64,000 nucleotides of DNA from Thalassolituus sp034111725 (GCF_034111725.1 NZ_JAWUWR010000081.1:1-64000); one strand, 5' to 3'. Counted from the first letter of the stretch, positions 45,701 through 55,212 are shown. Notes: generated by a model not told the origin, from the letters alone. Program-made: numbers and translations.

Positions 45701-45771
45701 CCGAATGACAACCCAAAGCCATAATCGGGAGGTAAAAATAAAAAACGTCCGTCGACGCCCTACTTCAGCAA

Positions 45772-46053
45772 TCACTGACGATAAATCGTTTCGATCAAAT
45801 GCCAGCCAAACCGCGTTTTGATCGGCCCTTGTACTTTCAATACGGGTCCTTCAAACACGGCTTCATCAAACGCTCGTACCATATCGCCGCGGCTAAACTC
45901 ACCGAGCGAGCCGCCGTTCTTTTTAGAAGGGCAGGTTGAATACTTGCGCGCTAGTTTGTCGAAGTCCTCGCCTTCTTTAAGTCGCTTGAGCAAGGCGTTT
46001 GCTTCATCTACCGTTTTAACCAGAATGTGACGAGCACAGGCACGACGAGCCAT
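45772..46053 (-). CDS. ppiC: Peptidyl-prolyl cis-trans isomerase, PpiC/parvulin-like
   Basis: Cytoplasmic parvulin that isomerises prolyl peptide bonds. 93 residues, single domain. Motifs: ARHILVKTVDEANALLKRL, FDKLARKYSTCPSKKNGGSLGEF, and FGWHLIETI. Matches E. coli PpiC in size and motif order. No signal peptide. Transcribed against oadB, divergent from the DUF3301 gene. Confidence 0.92.
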   Translation of the reverse strand: MARRACARHILVKTVDEANALLKRLKEGEDFDKLARKYSTCPSKKNGGSLGEFSRGDMVRAFDEAVFEGPVLKVQGPIKTRFGWHLIETIYRQ

Positions 46054-46168
46054 AGTAATCTCCGAGTAAGTTCAATTGAGGTATTATACCTGCCAATGGC
46101 TTGTATCGTGTCTTGAAAACACGCCGCTTCATACCGATATAGTCTTTACCCCTTGCAGGAGTTGCTTC

Positions 46169-46480
46169 ATGTTGTTGCTGATCGCTGTGTGTGCAGTATT
46201 TGCCGTTTTCTATTTAGGTTGGAGTCGGCAGCAGCGAGCACGTTCGTTAGCGTTAGGCCGAGTAAGACGTCAGTGTGAGGCCGATGCTTTGCAGCTACTG
46301 GATGACACGCTCATTTTAGAAAGTATGCGGTTTAAGTGGCGTAAAGATAATACGCCTGTGCTAAGCCGCTGCTACGCTTTCGAATTTACTTCTACCGGTG
46401 ATGAGCGTTACGCTGGTTACATACAGTTAGAAGGCTATCGCGTTACTTCGTTGCAACTTATGCCACACCGAGTTCAATAG
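46169..46480 (+). CDS. DUF3301 small membrane protein
   Basis: 103-residue protein with one N-terminal membrane segment (MLLLIAVCAVFAVFYLGW), then a soluble domain of about 75 residues with LDDTLILESMRFKWR and YAFEFTSTGDERYAGYIQL. It matches the DUF3301 family, widespread in gammaproteobacteria but of unknown function. The ATG at 46169 is supported by GCAGGAG about seven bases upstream; a longer frame from 46076 adds 31 unrelated residues. Confidence 0.8.
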   Translation: MLLLIAVCAVFAVFYLGWSRQQRARSLALGRVRRQCEADALQLLDDTLILESMRFKWRKDNTPVLSRCYAFEFTSTGDERYAGYIQLEGYRVTSLQLMPHRVQ

Positions 46481-46511
46481 AAGCTAATGCTATTATTTAC
46501 GGGAGATTATT

Positions 46512-46757
46512 ATGGTTCTGCATCAGCCAGAGCTTGCTCGTTTTATTATCGAACAAGATGGACACACCTGTTTACTTGAGTATGTGCTGGAGGGGCAGAA
46601 TGTTAATTTCACCCATACGTATGTACCTTTCCGTTTGCGTGGCAAAGGTTTAGCAGAGCAACTAGTTGAAGTAGGACTGGCTTGGGCTAATGCAGAGCAA
46701 TTGAACGTTAAAGCAAGTTGCTGGTACGTTGCTAAGTTTTTACCTCAAGATAATTAA
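46512..46757 (+). CDS. Small GNAT-type acetyltransferase-like protein
   Basis: 81-residue protein of the short N-acetyltransferase (Gcn5-related, YjdJ-like) family. VPFRLRGKGLAEQLVEVGLAWA carries the R/Q-x-x-G-x-G/A pattern of the acetyl-CoA pyrophosphate loop. The protein is too short for a full GNAT fold; this is normal for the subfamily. Substrate unknown. Follows the DUF3301 gene by about 30 bases on the same strand. Confidence 0.8.
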   Translation: MVLHQPELARFIIEQDGHTCLLEYVLEGQNVNFTHTYVPFRLRGKGLAEQLVEVGLAWANAEQLNVKASCWYVAKFLPQDN

Positions 46758-46828
46758 TCGGTCTGTAATTTTTACTTTTCTGTTTTATACCGATTTCAAT
46801 ACTACGGAGTATTTTAGTACTCGATCAG

Positions 46829-47557
46829 CTATTCACGGGGTAGCCGAATAAACTCCAAAATCCAAGCACCAATATCGTCAGCATCGGTTGGCTGATTTAA
46901 GCTGGAAAATCCTGCATCTAAAATCTCATCGCCGATCGCGGCGCGGCGGCGGTCTAACAAACGTACAAAGTATTCTGCGGTAAATTCAGGGTGACCTTGG
47001 AATGTTAGTACTCGGTCGTCGATAAAAAAAGAGGCATTATTGCAAAAACGACTTCCTGCTAAGCGTTTTGCTTTGGGTGGTAATTGTTCTACCTGATCTT
47101 GATGGCTATAAATGAGGCGCATATGAGTGCGTTGATCGTTTAGCCAAGCGGGGCGGTGTTCTATGGTTGTCATGTGCACGCCAACCCCCCATCCCTTGCT
47201 GCTTTTTTCGGCGTGTCCACCTAGGCTATGCGCAATAATTTGATGACCAAAACAAATACCGACTAATGGTGCGCCTATTTCATGAGCTGCTTTGATCCAC
47301 TGACTGAGTGGCTCAATCCAGCATTCATTGTCGTATACCCCAGTTTTGGAACCGGTAATTAAATAAGCATCGCACTCATCGAAGCTCTGTGGCAATTCAC
47401 CCTGTTTAACTCGATAGTGGCGAAAATCGAGTTCATGAGAACTTGATGGTAGACGACTAAAAAAATGCCGAAACATGGTGCCGTAACTTTTATAGTCTTC
47501 TAGTAGGTCAGAATATAAGTCGTCTGTTTCTAACAGGCCAAGATACTTCATAGTCAT
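46829..47557 (-). CDS. Class I glutamine amidotransferase-like protein
   Basis: 242-residue stand-alone class I amidotransferase. The triad is visible: C102 in GICFGHQIIAHSLGG, H189 and E191 in FQGHPEF. Such stand-alone proteins hydrolyse glutamine or related gamma-glutamyl compounds, and no synthetase partner is fused. It could also act in polyamine degradation (PuuD-like), but the sequence looks closer to GMP synthase-like amidotransferases. Its ATG overlaps the stop of the DUF3820 gene by one base; an internal ATG two codons later is an alternative. Confidence 0.85.
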   Translation of the reverse strand: MTMKYLGLLETDDLYSDLLEDYKSYGTMFRHFFSRLPSSSHELDFRHYRVKQGELPQSFDECDAYLITGSKTGVYDNECWIEPLSQWIKAAHEIGAPLVGICFGHQIIAHSLGGHAEKSSKGWGVGVHMTTIEHRPAWLNDQRTHMRLIYSHQDQVEQLPPKAKRLAGSRFCNNASFFIDDRVLTFQGHPEFTAEYFVRLLDRRRAAIGDEILDAGFSSLNQPTDADDIGAWILEFIRLPRE

Positions 47558-47814
47558 TAATGCAGCGTATCGTCTATAGGGTGTTGATGGCGAGGGGGAT
47601 TGTTCTTCCTCAGGGGAGTAAGAATATCCTCTAACCCGTGAATTTTTAATTCTAGCGCAAGTGCTAGGAGTTGGCCCAGCTGTCCTTTGGGGAAGCCCTT
47701 ATTATTCATCCATAGTAGGTATTCTTCTGGGATATCCATCAAGACCCGACCTTGGTATTTGCCGAACGGCATTGTCGTTGTAATCAGTAATAGCAGGTCA
47801 TTCTTATCAAACAC
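47557..47814 (-). CDS. DUF3820 family protein
   Basis: 85-residue protein. The core TTTMPFGKYQGRVLMDIPEEYLLW and NKGFPKGQLGQLLALALE match DUF3820, annotated in some databases as a putative quorum-sensing-regulated factor. No signal peptide or membrane segment. Forms a two-gene unit with the amidotransferase through a TAATG overlap. Function unknown. Confidence 0.82.
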   Translation of the reverse strand: MFDKNDLLLLITTTMPFGKYQGRVLMDIPEEYLLWMNNKGFPKGQLGQLLALALELKIHGLEDILTPLRKNNPPRHQHPIDDTLH

Positions 47815-47934
47815 GGTTCGTAACCCCTCGATAGTAGCCTACTATGATGCGGTGGGCTGGCTGTTCAAGCAAGCCGAAATTGGTGGTAAATATCGACCTT
47901 ACAGGATAGCTTATGTCGTAATTTGACATTCTTA

Positions 47935-47962
47935 GTGACAAAGATGCGCCTATTTTTATAAT
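47935..47962 (+). promoter_or_regulatory. Candidate sigma-70 promoter for the GGDDF-EAL gene
   Basis: GTGACA (47935-47940), a 16-base spacer and a perfect TATAAT (47957-47962). It lies about 150 bases before the ATG at 48114, in the 299-base gap after DUF3820. The remainder of the gap shows no gene. Confidence 0.55.
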
Positions 47963-48113
47963 TGTCATTGCGGATGGTCTACACTGTTTTTCTACGACAA
48001 TGATGCATCGTAGCAATGGGCCGTCTATTCAACCTTTGCTATGTAGGTAAGGGCTAGGTCGGCACAGAGTAGAAGAGCCCCCAATAGTGAGTGTGAGATT
48101 CGTGGAGTAGTGC

Positions 48114-50786
48114 ATGACTGCCGTTAAACCGGTTTTAGATTCCCCTTCTATCAGTGAAGGGTGGTCTCGGATTGAGCGTGAAGCAGAAGAGGGAATTTCA
48201 CTAGGTGTGGTGCGTTCTGCAAGCGGCGAAATTCGTCTAGAGACAATTTTAGAACGTTGCTTGCGTGTTTTTTTAACCACTAGAACAGAAACTTTGCGCG
48301 CAGACATTGAAGGTGCTTTGCTTCATATCGCCCGTTATTTGAAAGCGCGAAGCGCATTGGTTTTCGTTGCCGACAATGGCAATTCTGTTTCTGAATTATT
48401 GGTAAGTATCGGCGCAAAATCAGTCGAGGAATTACCACACCTCCTTAATAATTACTGGCGTAATGATTTAAATACCGAGCGCCATTATGAATTGGGCGGC
48501 TCAAAAGTGCTTAGACGTGCGGCTGCTATACCAGCGGATCTTGAGCTATTAAATGTTTTAGATTCCGATAATGCTATTTTACTTCCAGTGAGTGGTCAGG
48601 AAGGCGCGGTTGGTTTTTTATTGATCAGCTTTGAGCAAAATCAGCCGCCACTGAGCAACCGACGTCAGGCGTTGCTAGCCACCTTCGCGCAGCTTTGTTT
48701 TTTAGTCCAAGATCGTCTTACTATGATGAGCCAGCTAGAGGAGAGAGAGCAATTACTGCGGCAAACTGAGCGCTTAGCCAATATTGGTAGCTGGCAAGAT
48801 GATGTGATTAACGACGTCATTAATATAACGCCACAGGCTGCGATAATTTTTGAGCAAGAAGAAACGCTAACAACAGTCAGTTTGTCTCGCTTTTTTGAAT
48901 ATGTGCACCCTGATGATAGCGAGCGGGTAGCGAAAACTCTGACCGAGAGTATGCAGCAACATAAACCGTCAGACATGGTATACCGAATTGTGACTGAGTC
49001 GGGCGCAATCAAAGTTATTCATGGTCGTGCCGACGTCATTGTTGATGATGATGATAAGCTAATTGGCCGGGTAGGTTCCATTCAGGACATTACCGAACAA
49101 CAAGCGAAAGAGCATCGTTTGCGACAAGCGATGACAGTATTCGAATCGACGATGGAAGGCGTGGTCATTACCGATGCGCGCAATCGCGTTGAAGCAATAA
49201 ACCCTGCATTTACTTCCATCACTGGCTTTGAAGAGGCCGATGTTCTTGGTCAATCAATTTCATTATTAAGTTCAGGTCGTCACTCCAGGGCATTTTATGA
49301 TGGTATTGCTAGGGCCATACAGGATCGTAGTTATTGGCGCGGTGAAATTTGGAATCGGCGAAAAAATGGCCAAGTTTATCCGCAATGGTTAACGATCACC
49401 GAAGTAAAAGATGCGCAAAATCGTATCACCAATTACGTCGGTGTTTTTTCTGATATGTCACGTATTAAAGAATCTGAAGAGCAGCTAGAGCATTTATCCA
49501 ACTACGATTCACTAACGAATTTACCGAATCGCGCCTTACTGTTAAGTCGGCTTGAAGGTGCCGTTAATGTTGCTACGCAGAAAGGCCGAAAAGTCGGCGT
49601 TATTGCTATCGACCTAGACCATTTTAAACATATTAATGATAGTCTCGGCCATCCTGCCGGAGATCGGTTGCTGCAGGAATTTGCACAACGTATGCGCCAG
49701 CGCTTGCGCGATAGTGATACCGTTGCGCGTCAAGGTGGCGATGATTTTGTTGTGGTTTTAGAGAATGTCATTTCTCACGAACAAGTAAGTAATGTGGCCG
49801 ATATTATTTTGAATTTACTGCGAACTCCTTTTGATGTCGGCGTTGGCCAAGAACTTTATATTGGTGCCAGTCTAGGTATTACTTTGTTCCCAGATCATGG
49901 ATCCGATGTTACTCAACTATTGAGTAATGCCGACGTTGCTATGTATCAAGCGAAGCAGCGTGGACGGAACAACTATCAGTTTTATTCAAATGATATGACC
50001 CAAGCGGTATCTGATCGTTTAGAACTCGGTAATCAATTGCGCGGTGCACTGCAGCATGACAATGAGTTACAGCTCTACTATCAACCGCAAGTATGTCTAA
50101 TTGATGGCCATATTGTTGGGGTTGAAGCTTTAATGCGCTGGCATCATCCACAAGAGGGCATCATAGCGCCAGGCAGATTCTTACCTGTTGCTGAAGACAA
50201 TGGCTTAATGCCCGAGCTAGATAGTTGGGCATTGCGCGTCGCCTGCCATCAAATTGCCTTTTGGCAAAGTGAAGACTTCGAACCTATGGTCGTTGCGGTA
50301 AATATATCGCAACCGACATTTGTCGCGGGTGGTTTGGTAGAGCGCTTACGACGTTTATTAGATGATACGAAAATTGATCCTAGTTGGCTGGAACTTGAAA
50401 TTACCGAGGGAGCGTTACTAGAGCCAAGCACTCAAGTTCTCGACACTATTAATGGGTTAAAAGAGCTTGGAGTGATGTTGGCCGTTGATGATTTTGGTAC
50501 GGGCTATTCTTCGTTAGCGTATCTGCATCGTTATCGTGTTGATAAATTAAAAATCGACCGTAGTTTTGTGCAAAGCGTCGAGGACGAAGACGAAGGTCGC
50601 GTCATTACTACAACCATTATTCATATGGCAAAAGGTCTCGGGTTGCAGGTCTTAGCAGAAGGTGTGGAGACAGAAGCTCAATTGAACTTCTTGCGTGACA
50701 ATGGTTGCGAAAGTTACCAAGGATTTTATTTTAGTAAACCCGTGCCTGTAACAGAGTTAAAGTTAGAAAAAACTAAAGGCCATTAA
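48114..50786 (+). CDS. GAF-PAS-PAS-GGDEF-EAL c-di-GMP protein, GGDDF variant
   Basis: 890-residue cytoplasmic signalling protein. A GAF-like N-terminal region (about 60-210) is followed by two PAS domains (about 225-345 and 350-465), a GGDEF domain (about 475-640) and an EAL domain (about 650-890). The GGDEF signature is G541-GDDF-545, with D in place of the fourth-position E, so cyclase activity is doubtful. The EAL domain is intact: E671-A-L in VEALMRWHHP and D792-D-F in DDFGTGYSS. I expect a phosphodiesterase whose GGDEF domain may serve as a GTP-binding regulator. No transmembrane segment. Confidence 0.9.
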   Translation: MTAVKPVLDSPSISEGWSRIEREAEEGISLGVVRSASGEIRLETILERCLRVFLTTRTETLRADIEGALLHIARYLKARSALVFVADNGNSVSELLVSIGAKSVEELPHLLNNYWRNDLNTERHYELGGSKVLRRAAAIPADLELLNVLDSDNAILLPVSGQEGAVGFLLISFEQNQPPLSNRRQALLATFAQLCFLVQDRLTMMSQLEEREQLLRQTERLANIGSWQDDVINDVINITPQAAIIFEQEETLTTVSLSRFFEYVHPDDSERVAKTLTESMQQHKPSDMVYRIVTESGAIKVIHGRADVIVDDDDKLIGRVGSIQDITEQQAKEHRLRQAMTVFESTMEGVVITDARNRVEAINPAFTSITGFEEADVLGQSISLLSSGRHSRAFYDGIARAIQDRSYWRGEIWNRRKNGQVYPQWLTITEVKDAQNRITNYVGVFSDMSRIKESEEQLEHLSNYDSLTNLPNRALLLSRLEGAVNVATQKGRKVGVIAIDLDHFKHINDSLGHPAGDRLLQEFAQRMRQRLRDSDTVARQGGDDFVVVLENVISHEQVSNVADIILNLLRTPFDVGVGQELYIGASLGITLFPDHGSDVTQLLSNADVAMYQAKQRGRNNYQFYSNDMTQAVSDRLELGNQLRGALQHDNELQLYYQPQVCLIDGHIVGVEALMRWHHPQEGIIAPGRFLPVAEDNGLMPELDSWALRVACHQIAFWQSEDFEPMVVAVNISQPTFVAGGLVERLRRLLDDTKIDPSWLELEITEGALLEPSTQVLDTINGLKELGVMLAVDDFGTGYSSLAYLHRYRVDKLKIDRSFVQSVEDEDEGRVITTTIIHMAKGLGLQVLAEGVETEAQLNFLRDNGCESYQGFYFSKPVPVTELKLEKTKGH

Positions 50787-50810
50787 ATAGCCTTTAGTTT
50801 TTTACACTAC

Positions 50811-51092
50811 TTATTCGTAAGTGCAGAAGTAAGCTGTTTGACCAGCCATACGTACTTGGAATTTTACGTTGGCGGCAACTTCAAATGAGTCGCCTTGGTT
50901 GAAGGTTGCCCATTCAGTGGCACCTGGCAACAAAGCATCCATTGAACCTGAAACAACCGTCATTACTTCTTTCTGGCTCGTGCCAAATTCATAATCACCC
51001 GCTTCCATTACGCCGACAGTGGCCGGTAGAGTAGCGGTTTGCAGAGCGATTGATTTTACTTTGCCGTCAAAATATTCATTAACTTTCAGCAC
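50811..51092 (-). CDS. ppnP: Pyrimidine/purine nucleoside phosphorylase PpnP
   Basis: Small cupin-fold nucleoside phosphorylase (YaiE family) that cleaves purine and pyrimidine nucleosides to base and ribose 1-phosphate. 93 residues, the usual length. Motifs: MLKVNEYFDGKVKSIALQ, TVGVMEAGDYEFGTSQKE, SGSMDALLPG and FEVAANVKFQVR. Divergent from deaD, convergent with the EAL gene. Confidence 0.95.
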   Translation of the reverse strand: MLKVNEYFDGKVKSIALQTATLPATVGVMEAGDYEFGTSQKEVMTVVSGSMDALLPGATEWATFNQGDSFEVAANVKFQVRMAGQTAYFCTYE

Positions 51093-51224
51093 GATACGTA
51101 CTCCTATTAAGTGAGGTCGCGATTATACGCATCCTGCAGTGCTTTGCAGAGAGGCAGAGTAGGGTTATCACGTAAATATTTCGTTTACATGAAAAAAACA
51201 TGGGCAGTGGCGTAAAATTTCCTA

Positions 51225-51339
51225 TATACTTTGCGCCCTTTTGAACAATGATGAGTCGGGCTCACCCGTGTCAGCAGCGTGTTAGCAGAGCTAACCAGTT
51301 AGCGGCAAAGCCCTTACCCGTCTGCACACAGGTGACAAT
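51225..51339 (+). promoter_or_regulatory. Candidate -10 box and leader of deaD
   Basis: TATACT at 51225-51230 is a likely -10; no good -35 is seen. The ~100-base leader contains hairpins CGGG/CCCG near 51258-51268 and GTTAGC-AGA-GCTAAC (51281-51295). Long leaders are common for cold-shock helicase genes; regulation here is inferred. Confidence 0.4.
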
Positions 51340-53223
51340 ATGACCGATACAATCAGCACAGGCTTCGCAAGCCTGGGCCTTCCTTTTCCTATTCTTCGCA
51401 CTCTAGAAGAGTTGGGTTACGAAACTCCTTCTGCTATCCAAGAACACAGTATTCCGCCATTGCTTGAAGGCAAAGACGTACTGGGTATGGCGCAAACCGG
51501 TACCGGTAAAACGGCCGCGTTCGCACTGCCTATCTTGGCTCGCACTCAAGCCGACTTTAAAAGCCCACAAGTATTGGTGTTAGCACCAACGCGTGAATTG
51601 GCGCAACAGGTGGCTGAAGCCGTTAAAACCTATAGCCGTCACATGCCGGGTATTGAAGTAACTGCTATCTATGGTGGTGCCGATTACGGCAGCCAGCTAC
51701 GTGATTTAAAGCGTGGCCCACAATGGGTTGTTGGTACTCCAGGCCGTGTAATGGATCACTTACGTCGCGGTACTCTGAGCTTGGCTGATATTAAAGCCGT
51801 TGTTCTAGACGAAGCTGACGAAATGCTGCGCATGGGCTTTATCGACGACGTAAACTGGATTCTGGAACAAACCCCAGCCAGCCGTCAGGTTGCTTTATTC
51901 TCTGCGACTATGCCGCGTGAGATTCAGCGTGTTGCTGAAACTCACCTGAATAATCCAGTACAAGTAAAAATCGAAACCAAAACCACGACCAACGATAAAA
52001 TTCGTCAGCGTTATTGGTTTGTCGGTGGCGCGCATAAAAATGATGCGTTATTGCGTATTGCTGAAACCGAAGAATTTGACGCCATGATGGTGTTCGTACG
52101 TACCAAACAAGCAACAGAAGAAGTTGCAGAGTTTATGGTCAGTAACGGCTTTAAATGTTCACCATTAAACGGTGATATTCCACAAGCACAACGCGAAAAA
52201 GCGGTAGAACGCTTAAAAGCGGGTCAGTTGGATATTATTATTGCGACCGACGTTGCCGCTCGTGGTTTGGACGTTGAGCGTATCAGCCACGTTATTAACT
52301 ACGATATTCCACAAGATACCGAATCTTACGTTCACCGTATTGGCCGTACTGGTCGTGCTGGTCGTAATGGTGAAGCCATTGTATTCGTTCGTGGCCGTGA
52401 AAAGCGTATGTTGCGTGATATCGAACGTGCTACTCGTCAGCCTATTGAAGAAATGCCATTACCATCGGCAGAAATGGTTAACGAAAAACGTCGTGTTATG
52501 TTCCAAGCACGCGTTTTAGATAGTCTGCACCCAGAGAAAAACAAAGTGTATCGCGAAATGATCGAAAAGATCTTAAGCGAACACCCAGTGGATGCGATGG
52601 ATGTTGCAGCAGCGATTGCTCGAATGGTGCAAGGCGATAAGCCATTGTTCATCGACGAACAAGAAGATGCACGTGCACAAAAACGTGCGCAAGAACAAAA
52701 TAGCCGTGAATCACGCGACCGTCCAGAACGTGGCGAGCGTCGTGAGCGCAGCGGTGAACGCGAACGTGGTGCTCCACGTAGCAAAATGCCAGCCAGCGCT
52801 GCGCCTATGCCATTAAAAGGTAACCCTGATATGGCGATGGCACGTTACATGGTTGGCATTGGCTACGACGATGGCTTGAAGCCAGGTAACCTTGTTGGCG
52901 CTATCGCGAACGAAGCGGATTTAGAAAGCCGTTTTATTGGTCACATTGAAATTTTCGAAAATTACTCAGTGATTGATTTACCTGCGGGCATGCCAGAGCC
53001 AGTGATGAACACTTTGCGTAAAGCACGTGTGTGTGGTCGTCCTTTGAGCATCAAAACCTACAAAGAAAGCGAAATTCCTGAGTCTACAGGTCGTTCTGCT
53101 CCACCGCGTCGTGCGGGTGGTCCAGGCAAGCCTGGTGGTGCCGGTGGTCGTGGTAAGCCACGTAGCAGCAATGATTCGCGTAGTGATTCACGCCCTCCGC
53201 AGCGTAAGCGTCGCGAAGCGTAA
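51340..53223 (+). CDS. deaD: DEAD-box RNA helicase, DeaD/CsdA
   Basis: ATP-dependent RNA helicase for ribosome assembly and mRNA turnover in the cold. 627 residues. Walker A AQTGTGKTAAF; motif II DEADE; motif III SATMP; motif VI HRIGRTGRAG. Two RecA-like domains are followed by the RNA-binding DbpA-like domain (about 490-570, with MVGIGYDDGLKPGNLVGAI) and a basic R/G/S-rich tail. Length and domain order match E. coli CsdA. Followed by a terminator. Confidence 0.96.
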   Translation: MTDTISTGFASLGLPFPILRTLEELGYETPSAIQEHSIPPLLEGKDVLGMAQTGTGKTAAFALPILARTQADFKSPQVLVLAPTRELAQQVAEAVKTYSRHMPGIEVTAIYGGADYGSQLRDLKRGPQWVVGTPGRVMDHLRRGTLSLADIKAVVLDEADEMLRMGFIDDVNWILEQTPASRQVALFSATMPREIQRVAETHLNNPVQVKIETKTTTNDKIRQRYWFVGGAHKNDALLRIAETEEFDAMMVFVRTKQATEEVAEFMVSNGFKCSPLNGDIPQAQREKAVERLKAGQLDIIIATDVAARGLDVERISHVINYDIPQDTESYVHRIGRTGRAGRNGEAIVFVRGREKRMLRDIERATRQPIEEMPLPSAEMVNEKRRVMFQARVLDSLHPEKNKVYREMIEKILSEHPVDAMDVAAAIARMVQGDKPLFIDEQEDARAQKRAQEQNSRESRDRPERGERRERSGERERGAPRSKMPASAAPMPLKGNPDMAMARYMVGIGYDDGLKPGNLVGAIANEADLESRFIGHIEIFENYSVIDLPAGMPEPVMNTLRKARVCGRPLSIKTYKESEIPESTGRSAPPRRAGGPGKPGGAGGRGKPRSSNDSRSDSRPPQRKRREA

Positions 53224-53240
53224 TTTGAGTGAATTAAATT

Positions 53241-53264
53241 AAGCGGCCTTCGGGCCGCTTTTTT
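53241..53264 (+). terminator. Intrinsic terminator after deaD
   Basis: Eight-base-pair stem AAGCGGCC/GGCCGCTT with a TTCG tetraloop, followed by T run. Confidence 0.92.
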
Positions 53265-53354
53265 GTGGGTGCTGTTTATGGTTTTTTAGCTGCTGGCGCA
53301 GACGCACGAGACGATATGCTTGAAGCTTGATGAATTCGAAGCGGATTTTTGATT

Positions 53355-53456
53355 TGTAGGAGCGATTCAACGAACGCTTTTTGTTCGTAGTCGCGATGTA
53401 ATTTTCCGCGTATTAATTCGTCACTGCTCGCTGGCGCTCCCTGAGTGACTCCTACA
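53355..53456. repeat. REPIN-like element with TGTAGGAG inverted ends
   Basis: TGTAGGAG at 53355-53362 and its reverse complement CTCCTACA at 53449-53456 bound a ~100-base noncoding segment. The right half (53422-53460) is nearly identical to the inverse of 45661-45700. This architecture resembles paired REP sequences mobilised in trans by RAYT transposases. No transposase is seen in the window. The surrounding 53265-53589 gap shows no gene. Confidence 0.65.
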
Positions 53457-53589
53457 GAAAAGAATACATTTTCTATTCATATTGGGCTTGCTCTCGGGAA
53501 AAAAAACCTACGGCGTTAGCCGCAAAAAACAAAAAAGCCCCGGCGAACCGAGGCAAAGGGCATTGCGGGGTATGTCTAATCCCTAGACA

Positions 53590-53964
53590 TTAATGACTTA
53601 TCATCCACGGGCGCATAGACGGAAACATTTTATTGCCGTCAGCGGTCCACAATAAATTGCTCGGACGTTTCGGCGCACAACCACAACCTTTGTGTTTGCC
53701 GTGCGCGGCGCGTTCCTGCTTTTCTTTTTCCCGTTCATGAAATTGTGCTGAGGTCATGAAATCGGGTTCATGTTGCGCTTTTTCATTACGCTCCATGGCT
53801 TCTTTTTTCTCTTTAATCATGGCCGCAATATGCGGTGGGATCATCACAACACGCGCAGATAGCTGCGCGCATTGCGGGCATTTAGCCGGATGATCGTGAT
53901 GTTCCATTGACGCAAGCTCTTGGAAAACCCCATGCTGTGTGCATTTATAATCGTATAAAGGCAT
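53590..53964 (-). CDS. fmdB: FmdB-type zinc ribbon protein
   Basis: 124-residue protein with an N-terminal zinc ribbon: MPLYDYKC near the start and CPQC at about residues 34-37. The C-terminal part is charged and ends in a cysteine cluster GCGC. Named after FmdB, which lies with formamidase in Methylophilus and affects amide gene regulation. Transcribed after fmdA with 15 bases between them. Longer than the usual FmdB (~80-110), owing to the linker. Confidence 0.87.
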   Translation of the reverse strand: MPLYDYKCTQHGVFQELASMEHHDHPAKCPQCAQLSARVVMIPPHIAAMIKEKKEAMERNEKAQHEPDFMTSAQFHEREKEKQERAAHGKHKGCGCAPKRPSNLLWTADGNKMFPSMRPWMISH

Positions 53965-53979
53965 TGTGATTCTCCCGTA

Positions 53980-55212
53980 TTAATCTAAATCAGGCGCTAG
54001 TGGAATATCGACCGAACCGTCGAGGAATTTGGTCGGGCCATTAGCGTTAGGTTTAATATCGAATTTAAAGATATCCGTTGGTAACCAGAGGGTGGCACAT
54101 GAGTTCGGTACGTCGACCACGCCGCTAATGTGACCTTGGATCGGCGCACAACCAATAATGGCGTAAGCCTGAGCACGCGAGAATCCGAATAGCTCCATGT
54201 AGTTAATGGCGTTCAAACAGGCTTGGCGATACGCAACAGTGGTATCGAGGAAGTGTTGTTTGCCATTTTCATCAACAGAAATACCTTCGAAGATTAAATA
54301 ATCGTCATACTTAGGTACTAACGGGCTTGGTTTAAAGATTGGGTTTTTAACTTGATATTTGGCCATACCGTCTTTAATTAAATTCACACGCATGTGAATC
54401 CAACCTGCCATTTCAATCGCGCCACAGAAGGTGATTTCACCGTCGCCTTGGCTAAAGTGTAAATCGCCAACTGATAGACCGGCTTCATCTACGTATACTG
54501 GGAAGTAGATTTTTGCGCCACGGGTTAAGTCTTTAATGTCACAGTTACCACCATGCTCGCGTGGCGGTACAGTGCGAGCGCCTTCAGCAGCCGCTGCCGC
54601 TTTGTCATCGCCTTGCATTCGACCCATGTGAGCGGTGGGTGCGTACGGTAAGCAAGCAAGTGTTGGGGTACGATCTGGATCGGTATCGAACAATTCTTTT
54701 TCACGCGTGTTCCACTTATCCAGCATATCGCGTGATGGCAAACAACCGATTAGGCCTGGGTGTAAAATACCGGCAAACTCAACGCCCGGTACGTGACGTG
54801 AACTGGTGTAAATACCATTAAAATCCCAAATGGATTTTTGTGCTTCTGGGAAGTGTTCGTCTAAAAATCCACCGCCGTTCTTTTTAGAAAAGAAGCCGTT
54901 AAAGCCCCATTGCTGTTCAGTAAATGCACCGATATCTAAAATATCGACTTCTAATAAATCACCTGGCTGTGCGCCTTCAACAGCAATAGGACCGGATAAA
55001 AAGTGAACCTGAGATAAATCGACATCACGAACGTCAGAAGCATCGTCGTCGTTCTTGATCTGTCCACCTGTCCAGTCAAAGCATTCGACTATAAAGTCAT
55101 CACCGGGTTTCACTTTAGCAACCATAGGAATGTCAGGGTGCCAGCGATTGTGAACATTATCGTGATCGTACGCTGATTTACTTAAATCGATTTTAATAAT
55201 GGTATCAGTCAT
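53980..55212 (-). CDS. fmdA: Formamidase
   Basis: Hydrolyses formamide to formate and ammonia. 410 residues, matching acetamidase/formamidase FmdA. Typical blocks are GDFIVECFDWTGGQI, FLSGPIAVEGAQPGDLLEV, EFAGILHPGLIGCLPS and the metal site region HGGNCDIKDLTRGAKIYFPVYV. Starts eight bases inside the AAA+ gene. Part of the urea/amide operon. Confidence 0.95.
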   Translation of the reverse strand: MTDTIIKIDLSKSAYDHDNVHNRWHPDIPMVAKVKPGDDFIVECFDWTGGQIKNDDDASDVRDVDLSQVHFLSGPIAVEGAQPGDLLEVDILDIGAFTEQQWGFNGFFSKKNGGGFLDEHFPEAQKSIWDFNGIYTSSRHVPGVEFAGILHPGLIGCLPSRDMLDKWNTREKELFDTDPDRTPTLACLPYAPTAHMGRMQGDDKAAAAAEGARTVPPREHGGNCDIKDLTRGAKIYFPVYVDEAGLSVGDLHFSQGDGEITFCGAIEMAGWIHMRVNLIKDGMAKYQVKNPIFKPSPLVPKYDDYLIFEGISVDENGKQHFLDTTVAYRQACLNAINYMELFGFSRAQAYAIIGCAPIQGHISGVVDVPNSCATLWLPTDIFKFDIKPNANGPTKFLDGSVDIPLAPDLD

